Shown: positions 1-6,571 of the stretch, one piece after another
How positions within the stretch are numbered: position 1 is the first letter of the stretch
Layout of the letters: each line of letters starts with the position of its first letter
Source: an uncultured Oribacterium sp.
GTDB taxonomy: Bacteria > Bacillota > Clostridia > Lachnospirales > Lachnospiraceae
Direction of reading: 5' to 3'
Length of the DNA: 6,571 nucleotides
NCBI GenBank assembly: GCA_938030845.1
Contig: CALHIC010000129.1
Coordinates: 1 to 6,571 of the forward strand
Position numbers and translations under genes: made by a program
Notes under the pieces: generated by a model
What the model saw: the letters and a program-made list of their open reading frames with translations, nothing else
Database searches by the model: none
Told to the model about the DNA's origin: nothing

Positions 1-1668
1 AATGTTTCTGCGGGTACTTTGAATCAGTCCGGTTTTATCAAGGCTAAAGCCAGCAGAGTAGGAAAGGACACCACCCTATCTCAAATTATTCAAATGGTAT
101 CCGATGCGGCAGCGACCAAGGCTCCTATAGCCAGAATTGCCGATCAAATCTCCGGCATTTTTGTGCCGGCAGTTATCGGTATTGCAATCCTGACCTTTGT
201 TATCATTCTTTTAAGCGGAGGAACATTTTCCGATGCTCTTTCCAGAGCCGTAGCTGTTCTGGTAATCAGCTGTCCCTGTGCTTTGGGACTGGCCACACCG
301 GTAGCCATTATGGTGGGAAATGGAGTCGGCGCGAAGAACGGGCTCTTGTTTAAAACCGCCGCTTCTTTGGAGGCTGCCGGAAAGGTAGAGATTATTGCAC
401 TGGATAAGACCGGTACCATTACCAACGGAACACCGGTGCTTACGGATATTCTTCCCATGCAGGGAGTTTCGGAAGCAGAGCTTTTGACTCTGGCAGTATC
501 TTTGGAAAAGAACTCGGAACACCCCTTGGCAAAGGCTATTCTAAACTATGGAGAAGAGAAGAAGATTTCTCCCCTGCCCGTGGATAATTTTCAGGCTATG
601 GTGGGACATGGTGTTTCCGGAACCATAGAGGGAGAAAAAGCTGTGGCAGCTTCCTTATCCTATATGAAAGAGCATTTTTCTTTGGAAAAGAGCTTTGAGG
701 AGCAGTGTAACAGCTTTTCTGAAAAGGGAAAAACCCCATTATTCTTTGCAAGAGGAGAGAAGCTTTTGGGCTGTATCGCCGTAGCGGATACCTTAAAGGA
801 GGATGCTAAGGCGGGAATCGGAGAGCTGAAAAAGCAAGGTATTTTCACGGTTATGCTTACCGGAGATCAGAGAAGGACAGCAAATGCCATCGGAAAGGAA
901 GCCGGAGTGGATATGGTCATTGCAGAAGTGCTTCCCGACGGAAAAGAAGCGGTTATCCGAAAGCTGCAAAACTATGGTAAGGTTGCCATGGTAGGAGACG
1001 GTATCAATGATGCGGTTGCTCTGACAAGAGCGGATTTGGGTATTGCCATAGGTGCCGGAACGGATGTGGCCATTGATGCGGCGGATTTGGTGTTGATGAA
1101 ATCGAAGGTAAAGGATATTCCGAAGAGTATTCGACTTTCCAGAGCCACGATTCGAAACATTCATGAAAATCTGTTCTGGGCTTTCTTCTACAATGTGATT
1201 TGTATCCCCCTTGCTGCAGGATTTTATTCCGCCATCTTCCATTGGAATTTTGCCATGAGTCCTATGGTGGGGGCAGCGGCGATGAGTCTTTCCAGCTTTA
1301 CCGTGTGCTTAAACGCACTAAGGTTAAACTTATTTAATATAAACAATTCCGCTGGAGATCATAGGAAAGGTTTGGCGGAAGAAAAGAGAGAAAAGCTACT
1401 GTTGGATTTTGACTCTGAAAAGAAAGAGAGTCATGCAGAAAAAGAAAAGGAGATTGTTATGGAGAAGCATTTGGTAATTGAGGGTATGATGTGCGGACAT
1501 TGTTCCGGAACTGTAAAGAAGGCTTTAGAGGCTTTGCCACAGGTGGAAAAGGCTGAGGTTAGTCATGAAACCGGTAAGGCCGTTGTTACTTTGAAAGAAG
1601 CCGTGGCGGATGAAGTATTGAAGAAGGCTGTAGAGGATCAGGAATATACGGTAAAATCCATTTCATAA
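1..1668 (+). CDS. copA: Cu(I)-exporting P1B-type ATPase CopA, 3' part, with fused C-terminal HMA domain
   Basis: This ATP-driven pump moves Cu(I) out across the cytoplasmic membrane. The frame is open from base 1, so the start is outside; the missing part should hold the first membrane helices and the actuator TGE loop. In fragment numbering I see a membrane helix at about 52-71, the metal-binding helix with CPC (C91-P92-C93), the phosphorylation motif DKTGT (D135), the P1B-specific SEHP (H174), the hinge GDGIND (D333, D337), a helix with Y397-N398 and a last helix with MSLSS (M428, S431, S432). CPC plus YN plus MxxSS is the signature of the Cu(I) (P1B-1) subgroup. A charged linker (about 450-486) leads to an HMA domain with MCGHC (C498, C501). 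The hinge reads NDAVAL where the family usually has NDAPAL. csoR lies 105 bp downstream, which supports copper as the substrate. Silver transport is also possible; a zinc or cadmium pump is unlikely with this motif set. Confidence 0.96.
   Translation, partial: NVSAGTLNQSGFIKAKASRVGKDTTLSQIIQMVSDAAATKAPIARIADQISGIFVPAVIGIAILTFVIILLSGGTFSDALSRAVAVLVISCPCALGLATPVAIMVGNGVGAKNGLLFKTAASLEAAGKVEIIALDKTGTITNGTPVLTDILPMQGVSEAELLTLAVSLEKNSEHPLAKAILNYGEEKKISPLPVDNFQAMVGHGVSGTIEGEKAVAASLSYMKEHFSLEKSFEEQCNSFSEKGKTPLFFARGEKLLGCIAVADTLKEDAKAGIGELKKQGIFTVMLTGDQRRTANAIGKEAGVDMVIAEVLPDGKEAVIRKLQNYGKVAMVGDGINDAVALTRADLGIAIGAGTDVAIDAADLVLMKSKVKDIPKSIRLSRATIRNIHENLFWAFFYNVICIPLAAGFYSAIFHWNFAMSPMVGAAAMSLSSFTVCLNALRLNLFNINNSAGDHRKGLAEEKREKLLLDFDSEKKESHAEKEKEIVMEKHLVIEGMMCGHCSGTVKKALEALPQVEKAEVSHETGKAVVTLKEAVADEVLKKAVEDQEYTVKSIS
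1459..1668 (+). other. Possible internal translation start giving a free CopZ-like copper chaperone
   Basis: Inside copA and in the same frame, AAAGGAG at 1446-1452 lies six bases before an ATG at 1459. Starting there gives 69 residues beginning MEKHLVIEGMMCGHC, which is the size and layout of a free-standing CopZ-type HMA chaperone: a beta strand, the CxxC metal loop at residues 12-15, a helix and a C-terminal strand. The start falls exactly at the edge of the domain, after a hydrophilic, Lys/Glu-rich linker. CopZ binds Cu(I) in the cytosol and hands it to CopA. The sequence shows the site and the domain boundary; that ribosomes use it is inference. The purine-rich match could also be chance, because Lys-Glu codons (AAA, GAG) in the linker naturally produce such sequences. 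Confidence 0.45.
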
Positions 1669-1757
1669 TTAATTTTCATCATCATTTTTCATAATCAGTG
1701 TACATAATCAAGTAAGGCTCTGATTTTATAAAACGATGTGAAAGCAAGAATGTCTAT

Positions 1758-1764
1758 AAGGGAG
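1758..1764 (+). promoter_or_regulatory. Ribosome binding site that sets the csoR start
   Basis: AAGGGAG lies nine bases before ATG 1774. Two in-frame starts further upstream, GTG 1738 and ATG 1750, lack a comparable site, and this motif would lie inside their coding region, so 1774 is preferred. Confidence 0.75.
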
Positions 1765-1773
1765 AATGCATTT

Positions 1774-2115
1774 ATGCAGGAGGAGCAAAAGCAAGAGCAA
1801 GAGGCTTCCCTGGAAATGGGAGGCTGCTGCGGAGGAAGAAAGAAAAAACAGGCTAGAGATGAGGGAGAAAGAAGAGATTTAATTTCTCGCTTAAACCGTA
1901 TGGAGGGACAGATTCGAGGAATTCGCAATATGCTTTTAGAGGAGCGATATTGTGTGGATATCCTTACCCAGGTAAGTTCCGTTTCCTCCGCCCTAAAGGC
2001 CTTTAGCAAAGAGCTGTTACAAAGCCATATAGAAAGCTGTGTGGTTTCCGATATTCAGGAAGGAAAAACCGAGGCGGTGGAGGAGCTTTGCGGCTTGATT
2101 AAGAAGATTATGTAA
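1774..2115 (+). CDS. csoR: Copper-sensing transcriptional repressor, CsoR/RcnR family
   Basis: CsoR proteins are all-helical DNA-binding repressors that release copper-export promoters when they bind Cu(I). From ATG 1774 the protein has 113 residues. The family core starts near residue 33 with the DNA-binding helix containing RLNRMEGQIRGIRNM. The Cu(I) ligands of characterised CsoRs are all present with the right spacing: C60 (in YCVDIL), H85 and C89 (in SHIESC). This favours copper over the nickel/cobalt sensor RcnR or the formaldehyde sensor FrmR. The N-terminal tail is Gln/Glu-rich and then carries GGCCGGRKKK (C18, C19), a Cys pair outside the canonical site. The gene follows copA by 105 bp and is last before a terminator, so it is probably cotranscribed with copA and autoregulated. 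A TATAAA at 1727-1732 has no convincing -35, and I see no clear GC-rich CsoR operator in the spacer, so the operator is expected upstream of copA, outside the window. Confidence 0.94.
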   Translation: MQEEQKQEQEASLEMGGCCGGRKKKQARDEGERRDLISRLNRMEGQIRGIRNMLLEERYCVDILTQVSSVSSALKAFSKELLQSHIESCVVSDIQEGKTEAVEELCGLIKKIM

Positions 2116-2152
2116 CGAAAAATTTTCTTACGCTTTTCATACTTTAAACACA

Positions 2153-2185
2153 AAAGGACTCTATACTCCATAGAGTTCTTTTTTT
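2153..2185 (+). terminator. Rho-independent terminator of the copper operon
   Basis: A stem of about 11 base pairs with one G-U pair (left arm AAGGACTCTAT at 2154-2164, right arm ATAGAGTTCTT at 2170-2180) closes a five-base loop. A run of seven T begins inside the right arm (2179-2185). It lies 38 bases after the csoR stop and should end transcription before ftsH. Confidence 0.88.
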
Positions 2186-2267
2186 ATTCTTAGGGAGTAG
2201 CGTCTGAAGAGAGTACAGTATCTCGTTTAGAAGAAGCTGCTTTAAAGTTTCACCTTGTATTCTACTT

Positions 2268-2297
2268 TTAACAGGGCAATGGTTGAAACAATATAAA
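2268..2297 (+). promoter_or_regulatory. Candidate sigma-A-type promoter for ftsH
   Basis: TTAACA (2268-2273) and TATAAA (2292-2297) are separated by 18 bases. Each hexamer matches the housekeeping consensus at five of six positions or close to it. Transcription would start near 2304, leaving a leader of about 40 bases before ftsH. It sits downstream of the copper operon terminator, so ftsH appears to be its own unit. This is a pattern match only. Confidence 0.6.
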
Positions 2298-2330
2298 GAA
2301 ATTTTAGGAATACCGTATAGAAAACAAATG

Positions 2331-2337
2331 AAAGGAG
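2331..2337 (+). promoter_or_regulatory. Ribosome binding site that sets the ftsH start
   Basis: AAAGGAG is directly adjacent to the in-frame ATG at 2338, too close to serve it, but is six bases before the ATG at 2344. The second ATG is therefore the likely start, shortening the protein by two residues. Confidence 0.8.
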
Positions 2338-2343
2338 ATGCTT

Positions 2344-4272
2344 ATGGATAATAAGAACAATTCTATGCCCGGCTGGGATGATTTCTTTCCCGGCAACAAA
2401 AAGGATGACAATGGAGGGGGGAACAGACCCAGATCTTTCCTGTTCTATGTCTTTATTGCCATGATTATTACTTTATTGCTGAATACCTTTGTATTTCCGG
2501 CAATGAAGCAGGCAAGAATTGAGCCCGCTGCGTATTCAGAATTCCAAAAGGCCATAACGGATAAGACCGTCACCAAGGTGGAATTTAATCAAAATACCAT
2601 TGTGTATGAAGTAAAAAAAGACGGTAAGACGCAAAGCTACAGCACCACAAGAGTGAACAACGAGTTTAACGAAGCCCAGATTATGCAGGAGTTAAATGCT
2701 CAGGGAGTAGAGTACAATGAAAGTATTCCTGTAGAGAGTAATTTCTTCTTAAATTTCATTCTTTCCTGGGTTGTGCCTTTACTGCTCTTTATGGCTTTAG
2801 GAAATTGGCTTTCCAAGCGTATGGGATCTGCAATGGGCGGCATGGGAGGCGGTTTAGGAAGATCCAACGCCAGAGAATATGAGAAGAAGGATGACAGCAT
2901 CCGCTTTAAGGATGTGGCCGGAGAAGATGAGGCGAAGGAGCTTCTCACGGAGATGGTGGACTACTTAAATCATCCGGACAAGTATTCCAGAATCGGTGCC
3001 AAGATTCCCAAGGGAGCTTTGCTTGTGGGACCTCCGGGAACCGGTAAAACCATGCTGGCCAAGGCTGTGGCCGGTGAAGCAGGAGTTCCTTTCTTTTCCA
3101 TTTCCGGATCGGAATTCGTGGAGATGTATGTGGGTATGGGAGCGGCGAAGGTTCGTGATCTTTTCGATCAGGCGAAGAAAAAGTCCCCCTGCATTATCTT
3201 TATTGATGAGATTGATGCCATCGGTAAGAAGAGGGGAGCAGGAGGTTTAGGCGGAAACGACGAAAGAGAACAGACCTTAAACCAGCTTCTTACGGAGATG
3301 GACGGCTTTGACAGCTCGAAGGCAATCATCCTTTTGGCGGCAACTAACCAGCCTGACCAGTTGGATCCGGCGCTGCTTCGTCCGGGCCGTTTTGACAGAA
3401 GAGTTCCGGTAGAGCTTCCGGATTTTCAGGGAAGAGTGGATATCTTAAAGGTACACGCCAAGAAGATTAAGATGTCTGACAATGTGAATCTGGAGGCTAT
3501 TGCCAAGGCTGCTCCCGGGGCCTCCGGTGCGGAGCTTGCCAATATCATTAACGAGGCTGCTCTTCGTGCCGTTCGTGCCGGAAGAGAAAGAGTGATTCAG
3601 TCTGACCTCGAAGAGTCCATTGAAGTGGTTATTGCGGGTTACCAGAAGAAAAATAAGGTGATGACGGAGAAGGAAAAGCTGATTGTGGCATACCATGAGG
3701 TGGGACATGCCTTGGTTGCAGCCTTACAGAAGGACTCCGCTCCGGTTCATAAAATTACCATTATTCCCAGAACCTCAGGTGCTTTGGGCTATACCATGCA
3801 GGTGGAGGAAGAAGGAAACCATTATCTCTATTCTAAGGAAGAGCTGGAAAATGAAATTGCCACTCTTACCGGCGGACGTTGTGCGGAGGAACTGATTTTC
3901 CATACCTGTACTACAGGAGCTTCCAATGATATTGAGCGGGCAACCAAGTCTGCAAGAGCCATGATTACCCGCTACGGTATGAATCCGGAGGTGGGAATGG
4001 TTGCTATGGAACAGCTTCATAACCAGTATCTTGGGGGAGATTCCAGCCTAACCGTTTCTCCGGAAACCCAAACCAAGATTGATGAGATGGTTGTAGCCTT
4101 GGTAAAGAAACAACACGATAAAGCTTATAAGCTTTTGGAAGACAATATTACCAAGCTTCACGAAATTACCAAGTTCCTCTATGAAAGAGAAACCATTACC
4201 GGAGAAGAGTTCCTGGAGATTTTAAACCGAAAGGAAGTAGACCCCTCCGTAGTAGCAAGAGAGGAAAACTAA
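2344..4272 (+). CDS. ftsH: ATP-dependent zinc metalloprotease FtsH
   Basis: FtsH is a hexameric membrane-anchored AAA+ protease that extracts and degrades misassembled membrane proteins and some short-lived cytosolic regulators. The 642-residue product is a normal full length. In order it shows a short polar N-terminus, a membrane helix (about 32-51), an extracytoplasmic domain, a second helix (about 134-155), a Gly/Met-rich linker and the AAA+ module: Walker A GPPGTGKT (229-236), pore loop MYVGMG (Y262), Walker B IIFIDE (D288, E289) and the second region of homology with arginine fingers R349 and R352. The peptidase domain has zinc motif HEVGH (H451, E452, H455), with third ligand D529 at the same distance from the first histidine as in E. 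coli FtsH. The pore aromatic is Tyr where Phe is most common. In many Firmicutes ftsH follows tilS and hpt; here it follows the copper operon with its own promoter. Confidence 0.98.
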   Translation: MDNKNNSMPGWDDFFPGNKKDDNGGGNRPRSFLFYVFIAMIITLLLNTFVFPAMKQARIEPAAYSEFQKAITDKTVTKVEFNQNTIVYEVKKDGKTQSYSTTRVNNEFNEAQIMQELNAQGVEYNESIPVESNFFLNFILSWVVPLLLFMALGNWLSKRMGSAMGGMGGGLGRSNAREYEKKDDSIRFKDVAGEDEAKELLTEMVDYLNHPDKYSRIGAKIPKGALLVGPPGTGKTMLAKAVAGEAGVPFFSISGSEFVEMYVGMGAAKVRDLFDQAKKKSPCIIFIDEIDAIGKKRGAGGLGGNDEREQTLNQLLTEMDGFDSSKAIILLAATNQPDQLDPALLRPGRFDRRVPVELPDFQGRVDILKVHAKKIKMSDNVNLEAIAKAAPGASGAELANIINEAALRAVRAGRERVIQSDLEESIEVVIAGYQKKNKVMTEKEKLIVAYHEVGHALVAALQKDSAPVHKITIIPRTSGALGYTMQVEEEGNHYLYSKEELENEIATLTGGRCAEELIFHTCTTGASNDIERATKSARAMITRYGMNPEVGMVAMEQLHNQYLGGDSSLTVSPETQTKIDEMVVALVKKQHDKAYKLLEDNITKLHEITKFLYERETITGEEFLEILNRKEVDPSVVAREEN

Positions 4273-4298
4273 GCCGGTTTTCACATATTACATAAAAT

Positions 4299-4323
4299 GG
4301 AAATGTACCAGATATACATTTCT
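4299..4323 (+). terminator. Weak hairpin after ftsH, possible transcript end
   Basis: GAAATGTA (4300-4307) pairs perfectly with TACATTTC (4315-4322) around a seven-base loop, and an outer G-U pair extends the stem. The stem is AT-rich and no T-run follows, so it is not a standard rho-independent terminator. It may protect the ftsH mRNA 3' end or mean nothing. No better terminator was found after ftsH. A second weak hairpin, GAAAAC 4264-4269 with GTTTTC 4277-4282, places the ftsH stop codon in its loop. Confidence 0.3.
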
Positions 4324-4332
4324 CCGACATAG

Positions 4333-4462
4333 AGTATAGGTCTGTAATGAAGGCAATCTGAGCCCGTCGGCACTTGCGAAAAACACAGGAACTGTTGTTT
4401 TTCGCTTAGTGTCCGCTACGAGGCGAGGCTAGCGAAAGCGTGCCCTATTTCAACCCTATACT
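4333..4462. repeat. Palindromic, highly structured intergenic element (REP/MITE-like or small structured RNA)
   Basis: About 130 bp of GC-richer sequence sits in an AT-rich gap and folds in nested arms. The outer ends AGTATAGG (4333-4340) and CCTATACT (4455-4462) are perfect inverted copies. Inside them GGCAC (4369-4373) pairs with GTGCC (4440-4444). Within that are two hairpins. The first is strong: GCGAAAAACA (4376-4385) with TGTTTTTCGC (4396-4405), extended by CAG/CTG past a single bulged T to a GAA loop. The second pairs CGCTA (4414-4418) with TAGCG (4430-4434) around a loop carrying a doubled CGAGG motif. No ORF, no transposase and no recognised riboswitch core were seen. Terminal inverted ends with internal hairpins resemble dispersed palindromic repeats. 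No second copy occurs in this window, so the repeat assignment is inference and the orientation is unknown. Confidence 0.55.
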
Positions 4463-4514
4463 TTATAAGGAGAAAAATTTGGTGCATTTCTTTTTTATTT
4501 TCTAACAAAAAAGA

Positions 4515-4544
4515 TAGATTTTTTATCGAAAAATATGGTAAAGT
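4515..4544 (+). promoter_or_regulatory. Weak candidate promoter for fbp
   Basis: TAGATT (4515-4520) and TAAAGT (4539-4544) are 18 bases apart. The -10 is preceded by TATGG, resembling the TATGGTAAAAT form often seen in Firmicutes promoters. The -35 matches only half the consensus. A start near 4551 would give a leader of about 90 bases. It is the best pattern in the gap, but not firm. Confidence 0.35.
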
Positions 4545-4632
4545 GACAGTATTCAAAAAATTTCAGGAAAAAATCAAAAGAATTACAGGGATATGACAAG
4601 GAATGAATGCATAGGATCGGTTCAAAAAAGTC

Positions 4633-4639
4633 AAGGAGG
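4633..4639 (+). promoter_or_regulatory. Ribosome binding site that sets the fbp start
   Basis: AAGGAGG, nearly the full anti-Shine-Dalgarno complement, lies four bases before ATG 4644. An in-frame ATG at 4593 would add 17 residues but has only a poor site, so 4644 is chosen. Confidence 0.8.
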
Positions 4640-4643
4640 AAGT

Positions 4644-6571
4644 ATGAAAAGAGATTTGGATTATCTTCGTCTGCTGGCAAAGAGCTTTCCCAGTGCGGAT
4701 GCGGCGGCAGCGGAGATTATCAATTTGCGGGCGATTTGCGGTCTTCCCAAGGGGACTGAATATTTTTTTTCAGACCTTCACGGAGAAAGTGAAGCCTTCA
4801 TTTTCCTGATGCGTTCCGCTTCAGGAGTTATTCGTTCAAAGATTTCCGATGTTTTTTCTCATTATCTTGGAGAAGAGGAACAGCTGAATTTAGCCAATCT
4901 GATCTATTATCCCAGAGAGACTTTTATGGATAAGCGCAATACCTATCTGGAGGATAAGGAATGGCAGAAGATTACCATTCACCGTCTGGTGGCCCTATGT
5001 CTAAAGATTGCTTCCAAGTATACCCGTTCCAAGGTCCGAAAAAAGCTTCCGAAGGAATTTGCCTATGCTATTGATGAGCTTTTGCATGATGAGGAAGAAG
5101 ATACCAGACTTTACCATAAGGAGATTTTACAGGGGATTCTGGATGTTGAGAGAGGACAGGCTTTTATAATTGCTCTTTGTAAGTTGATTCAAAGCCTTAG
5201 CATCGACAGCCTGCATATTATCGGAGATATTTTTGATAGAGGGCCTCATGCAGATCAGATTATGGAAGAGCTGATGTGCTTCCATGATGTGGATATTCAG
5301 TGGGGAAATCATGATGTGGATTGGATGGGGGCTTTTTGTGGAAATCCTGCCTGCATTGCCAATGTTTTACGAATAGCTACCTCCTATAACAGCTTTGATG
5401 TTTTGGAGGACGGCTATGGTATCAATCTTCGTCCTCTGTCCATGTTTGCTCAGGAGGTATACGGGAATGACCCCTGTAGTTGTTTTACTCCTCATTTGTG
5501 GGATAAAAACATTGCGGATTCTGTAGAGCCGGAGCTGGCCGCAAAAATGTGTAAGACCATCAGTGTGATGATGTGGAAGCTGGAGGGACAGTTGATTCGC
5601 AGACATCCTGAGTATGGTCTGGAGCATAGAATGCTTCTCCATAAGGTCAATCTGGAGAAGGGGGAGGTAGAGGTAGACGGTAAAATCTATCCTATGAAGG
5701 ATTGTCATTTTCCTACGGTGGATTGGAAGGATCCGTATACCCTATCGGAAAAAGAGCAAGAGCTTATGGATACCCTGATTTACAGCTTTACCCATTCCAA
5801 AGTTTTAAAGAAGCATATTGATTTTTTCTTTACCCATGGTTCCATGTATAAAATAATCAACCATAATATATTGTATCATGGCTGCATTCCCATGACGGAG
5901 GATGGAGACTTTCTTCCCCTTAGCACCAGAGATGGAGCAGTTTCCGGAAAGCGTTTAATGGATTACTGTGAGCAAAAGTGTATCGAAGCTTATTTTATGA
6001 ACGAAGAATTGGATCCTAATGGGAAGCTTTATGCAACGGATTTCTTCTGGTATCTTTGGTGCGGTCCTAAGTCTCCCTTGTTTGGGAAGGATAAGATGAC
6101 CACCTTTGAGCATTGTTTTATTGAGGATCCGGAAAGTCATAAAGAAAACTTCAATTCCTATTACAAATGGATAGAAAAAGAAAGCTATGTGGACAAGATT
6201 ATTCAGGAGTTTGATGAGGATCCGGAGCTTTCCCATATTGTAAATGGTCATGTGCCGGTAAAGAGTAAGAAGGGGGAAAGCCCCATTAAAGCTTCCGGAA
6301 AGCTTTTCATCATTGATGGGGGTATTTCCAAAGCTTATCATTCCAAGACGGGAATTGCAGGCTACACCCTGATTTATGATTCCAAGCATTTGTCTTTGGC
6401 GAAGCATAAGGATTTCCATAAGGGAGAGGAGAATACTCCGGAGATTCAGATGGTGGAAAGGATGAAAACCAGAATCCGAATCGGAGAAACGGATAAGGGT
6501 ATAGAGCTTCGCAGGCAAATGACGGATCTTTTGGATTTGTTGGAAGCTTATCAAAATGGTGAAATAAAAGA
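4644..6571 (+). CDS. fbp: Fructose-1,6-bisphosphatase class III, 3' end just outside the window
   Basis: This cytosolic enzyme hydrolyses fructose 1,6-bisphosphate to fructose 6-phosphate and phosphate in gluconeogenesis. The frame stays open for 642 codons to the right edge, so the stop is missing. The protein is a metallophosphatase of the Firmicutes class III type. Metal-site motifs appear in the usual order: SDLHGE (D44, H46), GDIFDRG (D195, D198, R199), GNHD (N222, H223, D224), HGCIP (H412) and NGHVP (H536), followed by IDGGIS. The class III stretch FWYLWCGPKSPLFGK lies between the last two histidines. By comparison with Bacillus subtilis Fbp as I recall it, only a few C-terminal residues should be missing. 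Known class III enzymes need Mn2+ and respond to phosphoenolpyruvate and AMP; that control is family knowledge, not visible here. The gene appears monocistronic on its 5' side, with a 371-bp gap after ftsH. Confidence 0.96.
   Translation, partial: MKRDLDYLRLLAKSFPSADAAAAEIINLRAICGLPKGTEYFFSDLHGESEAFIFLMRSASGVIRSKISDVFSHYLGEEEQLNLANLIYYPRETFMDKRNTYLEDKEWQKITIHRLVALCLKIASKYTRSKVRKKLPKEFAYAIDELLHDEEEDTRLYHKEILQGILDVERGQAFIIALCKLIQSLSIDSLHIIGDIFDRGPHADQIMEELMCFHDVDIQWGNHDVDWMGAFCGNPACIANVLRIATSYNSFDVLEDGYGINLRPLSMFAQEVYGNDPCSCFTPHLWDKNIADSVEPELAAKMCKTISVMMWKLEGQLIRRHPEYGLEHRMLLHKVNLEKGEVEVDGKIYPMKDCHFPTVDWKDPYTLSEKEQELMDTLIYSFTHSKVLKKHIDFFFTHGSMYKIINHNILYHGCIPMTEDGDFLPLSTRDGAVSGKRLMDYCEQKCIEAYFMNEELDPNGKLYATDFFWYLWCGPKSPLFGKDKMTTFEHCFIEDPESHKENFNSYYKWIEKESYVDKIIQEFDEDPELSHIVNGHVPVKSKKGESPIKASGKLFIIDGGISKAYHSKTGIAGYTLIYDSKHLSLAKHKDFHKGEENTPEIQMVERMKTRIRIGETDKGIELRRQMTDLLDLLEAYQNGEIK

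Larger units (their letters stand above)
4463..4643. other. AT-rich leader region before fbp
   Basis: This stretch is rich in A and T runs. It holds AAGGAG at 4467-4472 followed by a possible seven-codon Phe-rich reading frame (GTG 4482, stop TAA 4503-4505), which I do not regard as a gene. It also holds the candidate fbp promoter and an untranslated leader of about 90 bases with no strong secondary structure or known riboswitch. Confidence 0.4.

Noticed and set aside
1661..1695. Direct repeat TTTCATAAT (1661-1669 and 1687-1695) across the copA stop.
   Set aside because: Low-complexity AT-rich sequence with only two short copies; no functional context.
1693..1725. Inverted repeat AATCAG/CTGATT in the copA-csoR spacer as a terminator or CsoR operator.
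   Set aside because: Only six AT-rich pairs around a 21-base loop, with no T-run and no GC-rich core as seen in known CsoR operators.
2172..2355. Short open stretches in two frames upstream of ftsH that could be remnants of a lost gene; one frame runs through the ftsH start to a stop at 2353-2355.
   Set aside because: Neither has a start codon with a ribosome binding site, neither recalls a known family, and the region also holds the best promoter match. Chance openness over about 150 bases is plausible.
4482..4505. Seven-codon Phe-rich mini-ORF behind AAGGAG, resembling an attenuation leader peptide.
   Set aside because: No terminator/antiterminator pair follows, and the downstream gene fbp has no link to phenylalanine. 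The Phe codons simply reflect a T-rich tract.
4593..4643. In-frame upstream ATG at 4593 that would lengthen Fbp by 17 residues.
   Set aside because: Its ribosome binding site is poor, while AAGGAGG at 4633-4639 clearly serves ATG 4644; the added residues contain no recognisable Fbp sequence.
5955..6554. 199-codon reading frame on the minus strand within fbp, and similar antisense frames across copA and ftsH.
   Set aside because: They lie opposite genes with complete catalytic motif sets, lack ribosome binding sites and show no domain; they are shadows of + strand codon use.

Overview
The window carries four protein genes, all on the + strand, in ordinary Firmicutes style: strong AAGGAG-type ribosome binding sites, AT-rich spacers and moderate GC in the genes. 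The class III fructose-1,6-bisphosphatase, the CsoR-type copper sensor with an N-terminal Cys-Cys/basic tail and the general codon use point to a low-to-mid-GC member of the Clostridia, probably Lachnospiraceae-like. That placement is inference from protein style, not a database result.

Layout. Positions 1-1668 hold the C-terminal part of a Cu(I)-exporting P1B-type ATPase (CopA) that enters from the left edge and ends in a fused heavy-metal-associated (HMA) domain. A well-placed internal Shine-Dalgarno and ATG could also make that domain separately as a 69-residue CopZ-like chaperone. After a 105-bp spacer comes csoR (1774-2115), a copper-sensing repressor with the complete Cys/His/Cys site, closed by a clear rho-independent terminator (2153-2185). 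A new transcription unit follows: a candidate promoter (2268-2297) and ftsH (2344-4272), a full-length membrane AAA+ zinc protease. The 371-bp gap after ftsH holds a small hairpin, a GC-richer palindromic element of about 130 bp (4333-4462) and a weak candidate promoter. The last gene, fbp (4644 to the right edge), is a nearly complete class III fructose-1,6-bisphosphatase.

How the parts fit. copA, the possible CopZ product and csoR form one copper-homeostasis unit: the ATPase exports Cu(I), the HMA domain can bind or pass it on, and CsoR senses it; the controlling promoter and operator presumably lie upstream of the window. ftsH (membrane protein quality control) and fbp (gluconeogenesis) are housekeeping genes with no evident functional link to copper or to each other. 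I see no phage, transposase, CRISPR array, tRNA or rRNA. No clearly new multi-gene system is present. The points most worth following are the internal CopZ start, the palindromic intergenic element and a Pro-to-Val change in the CopA hinge motif.
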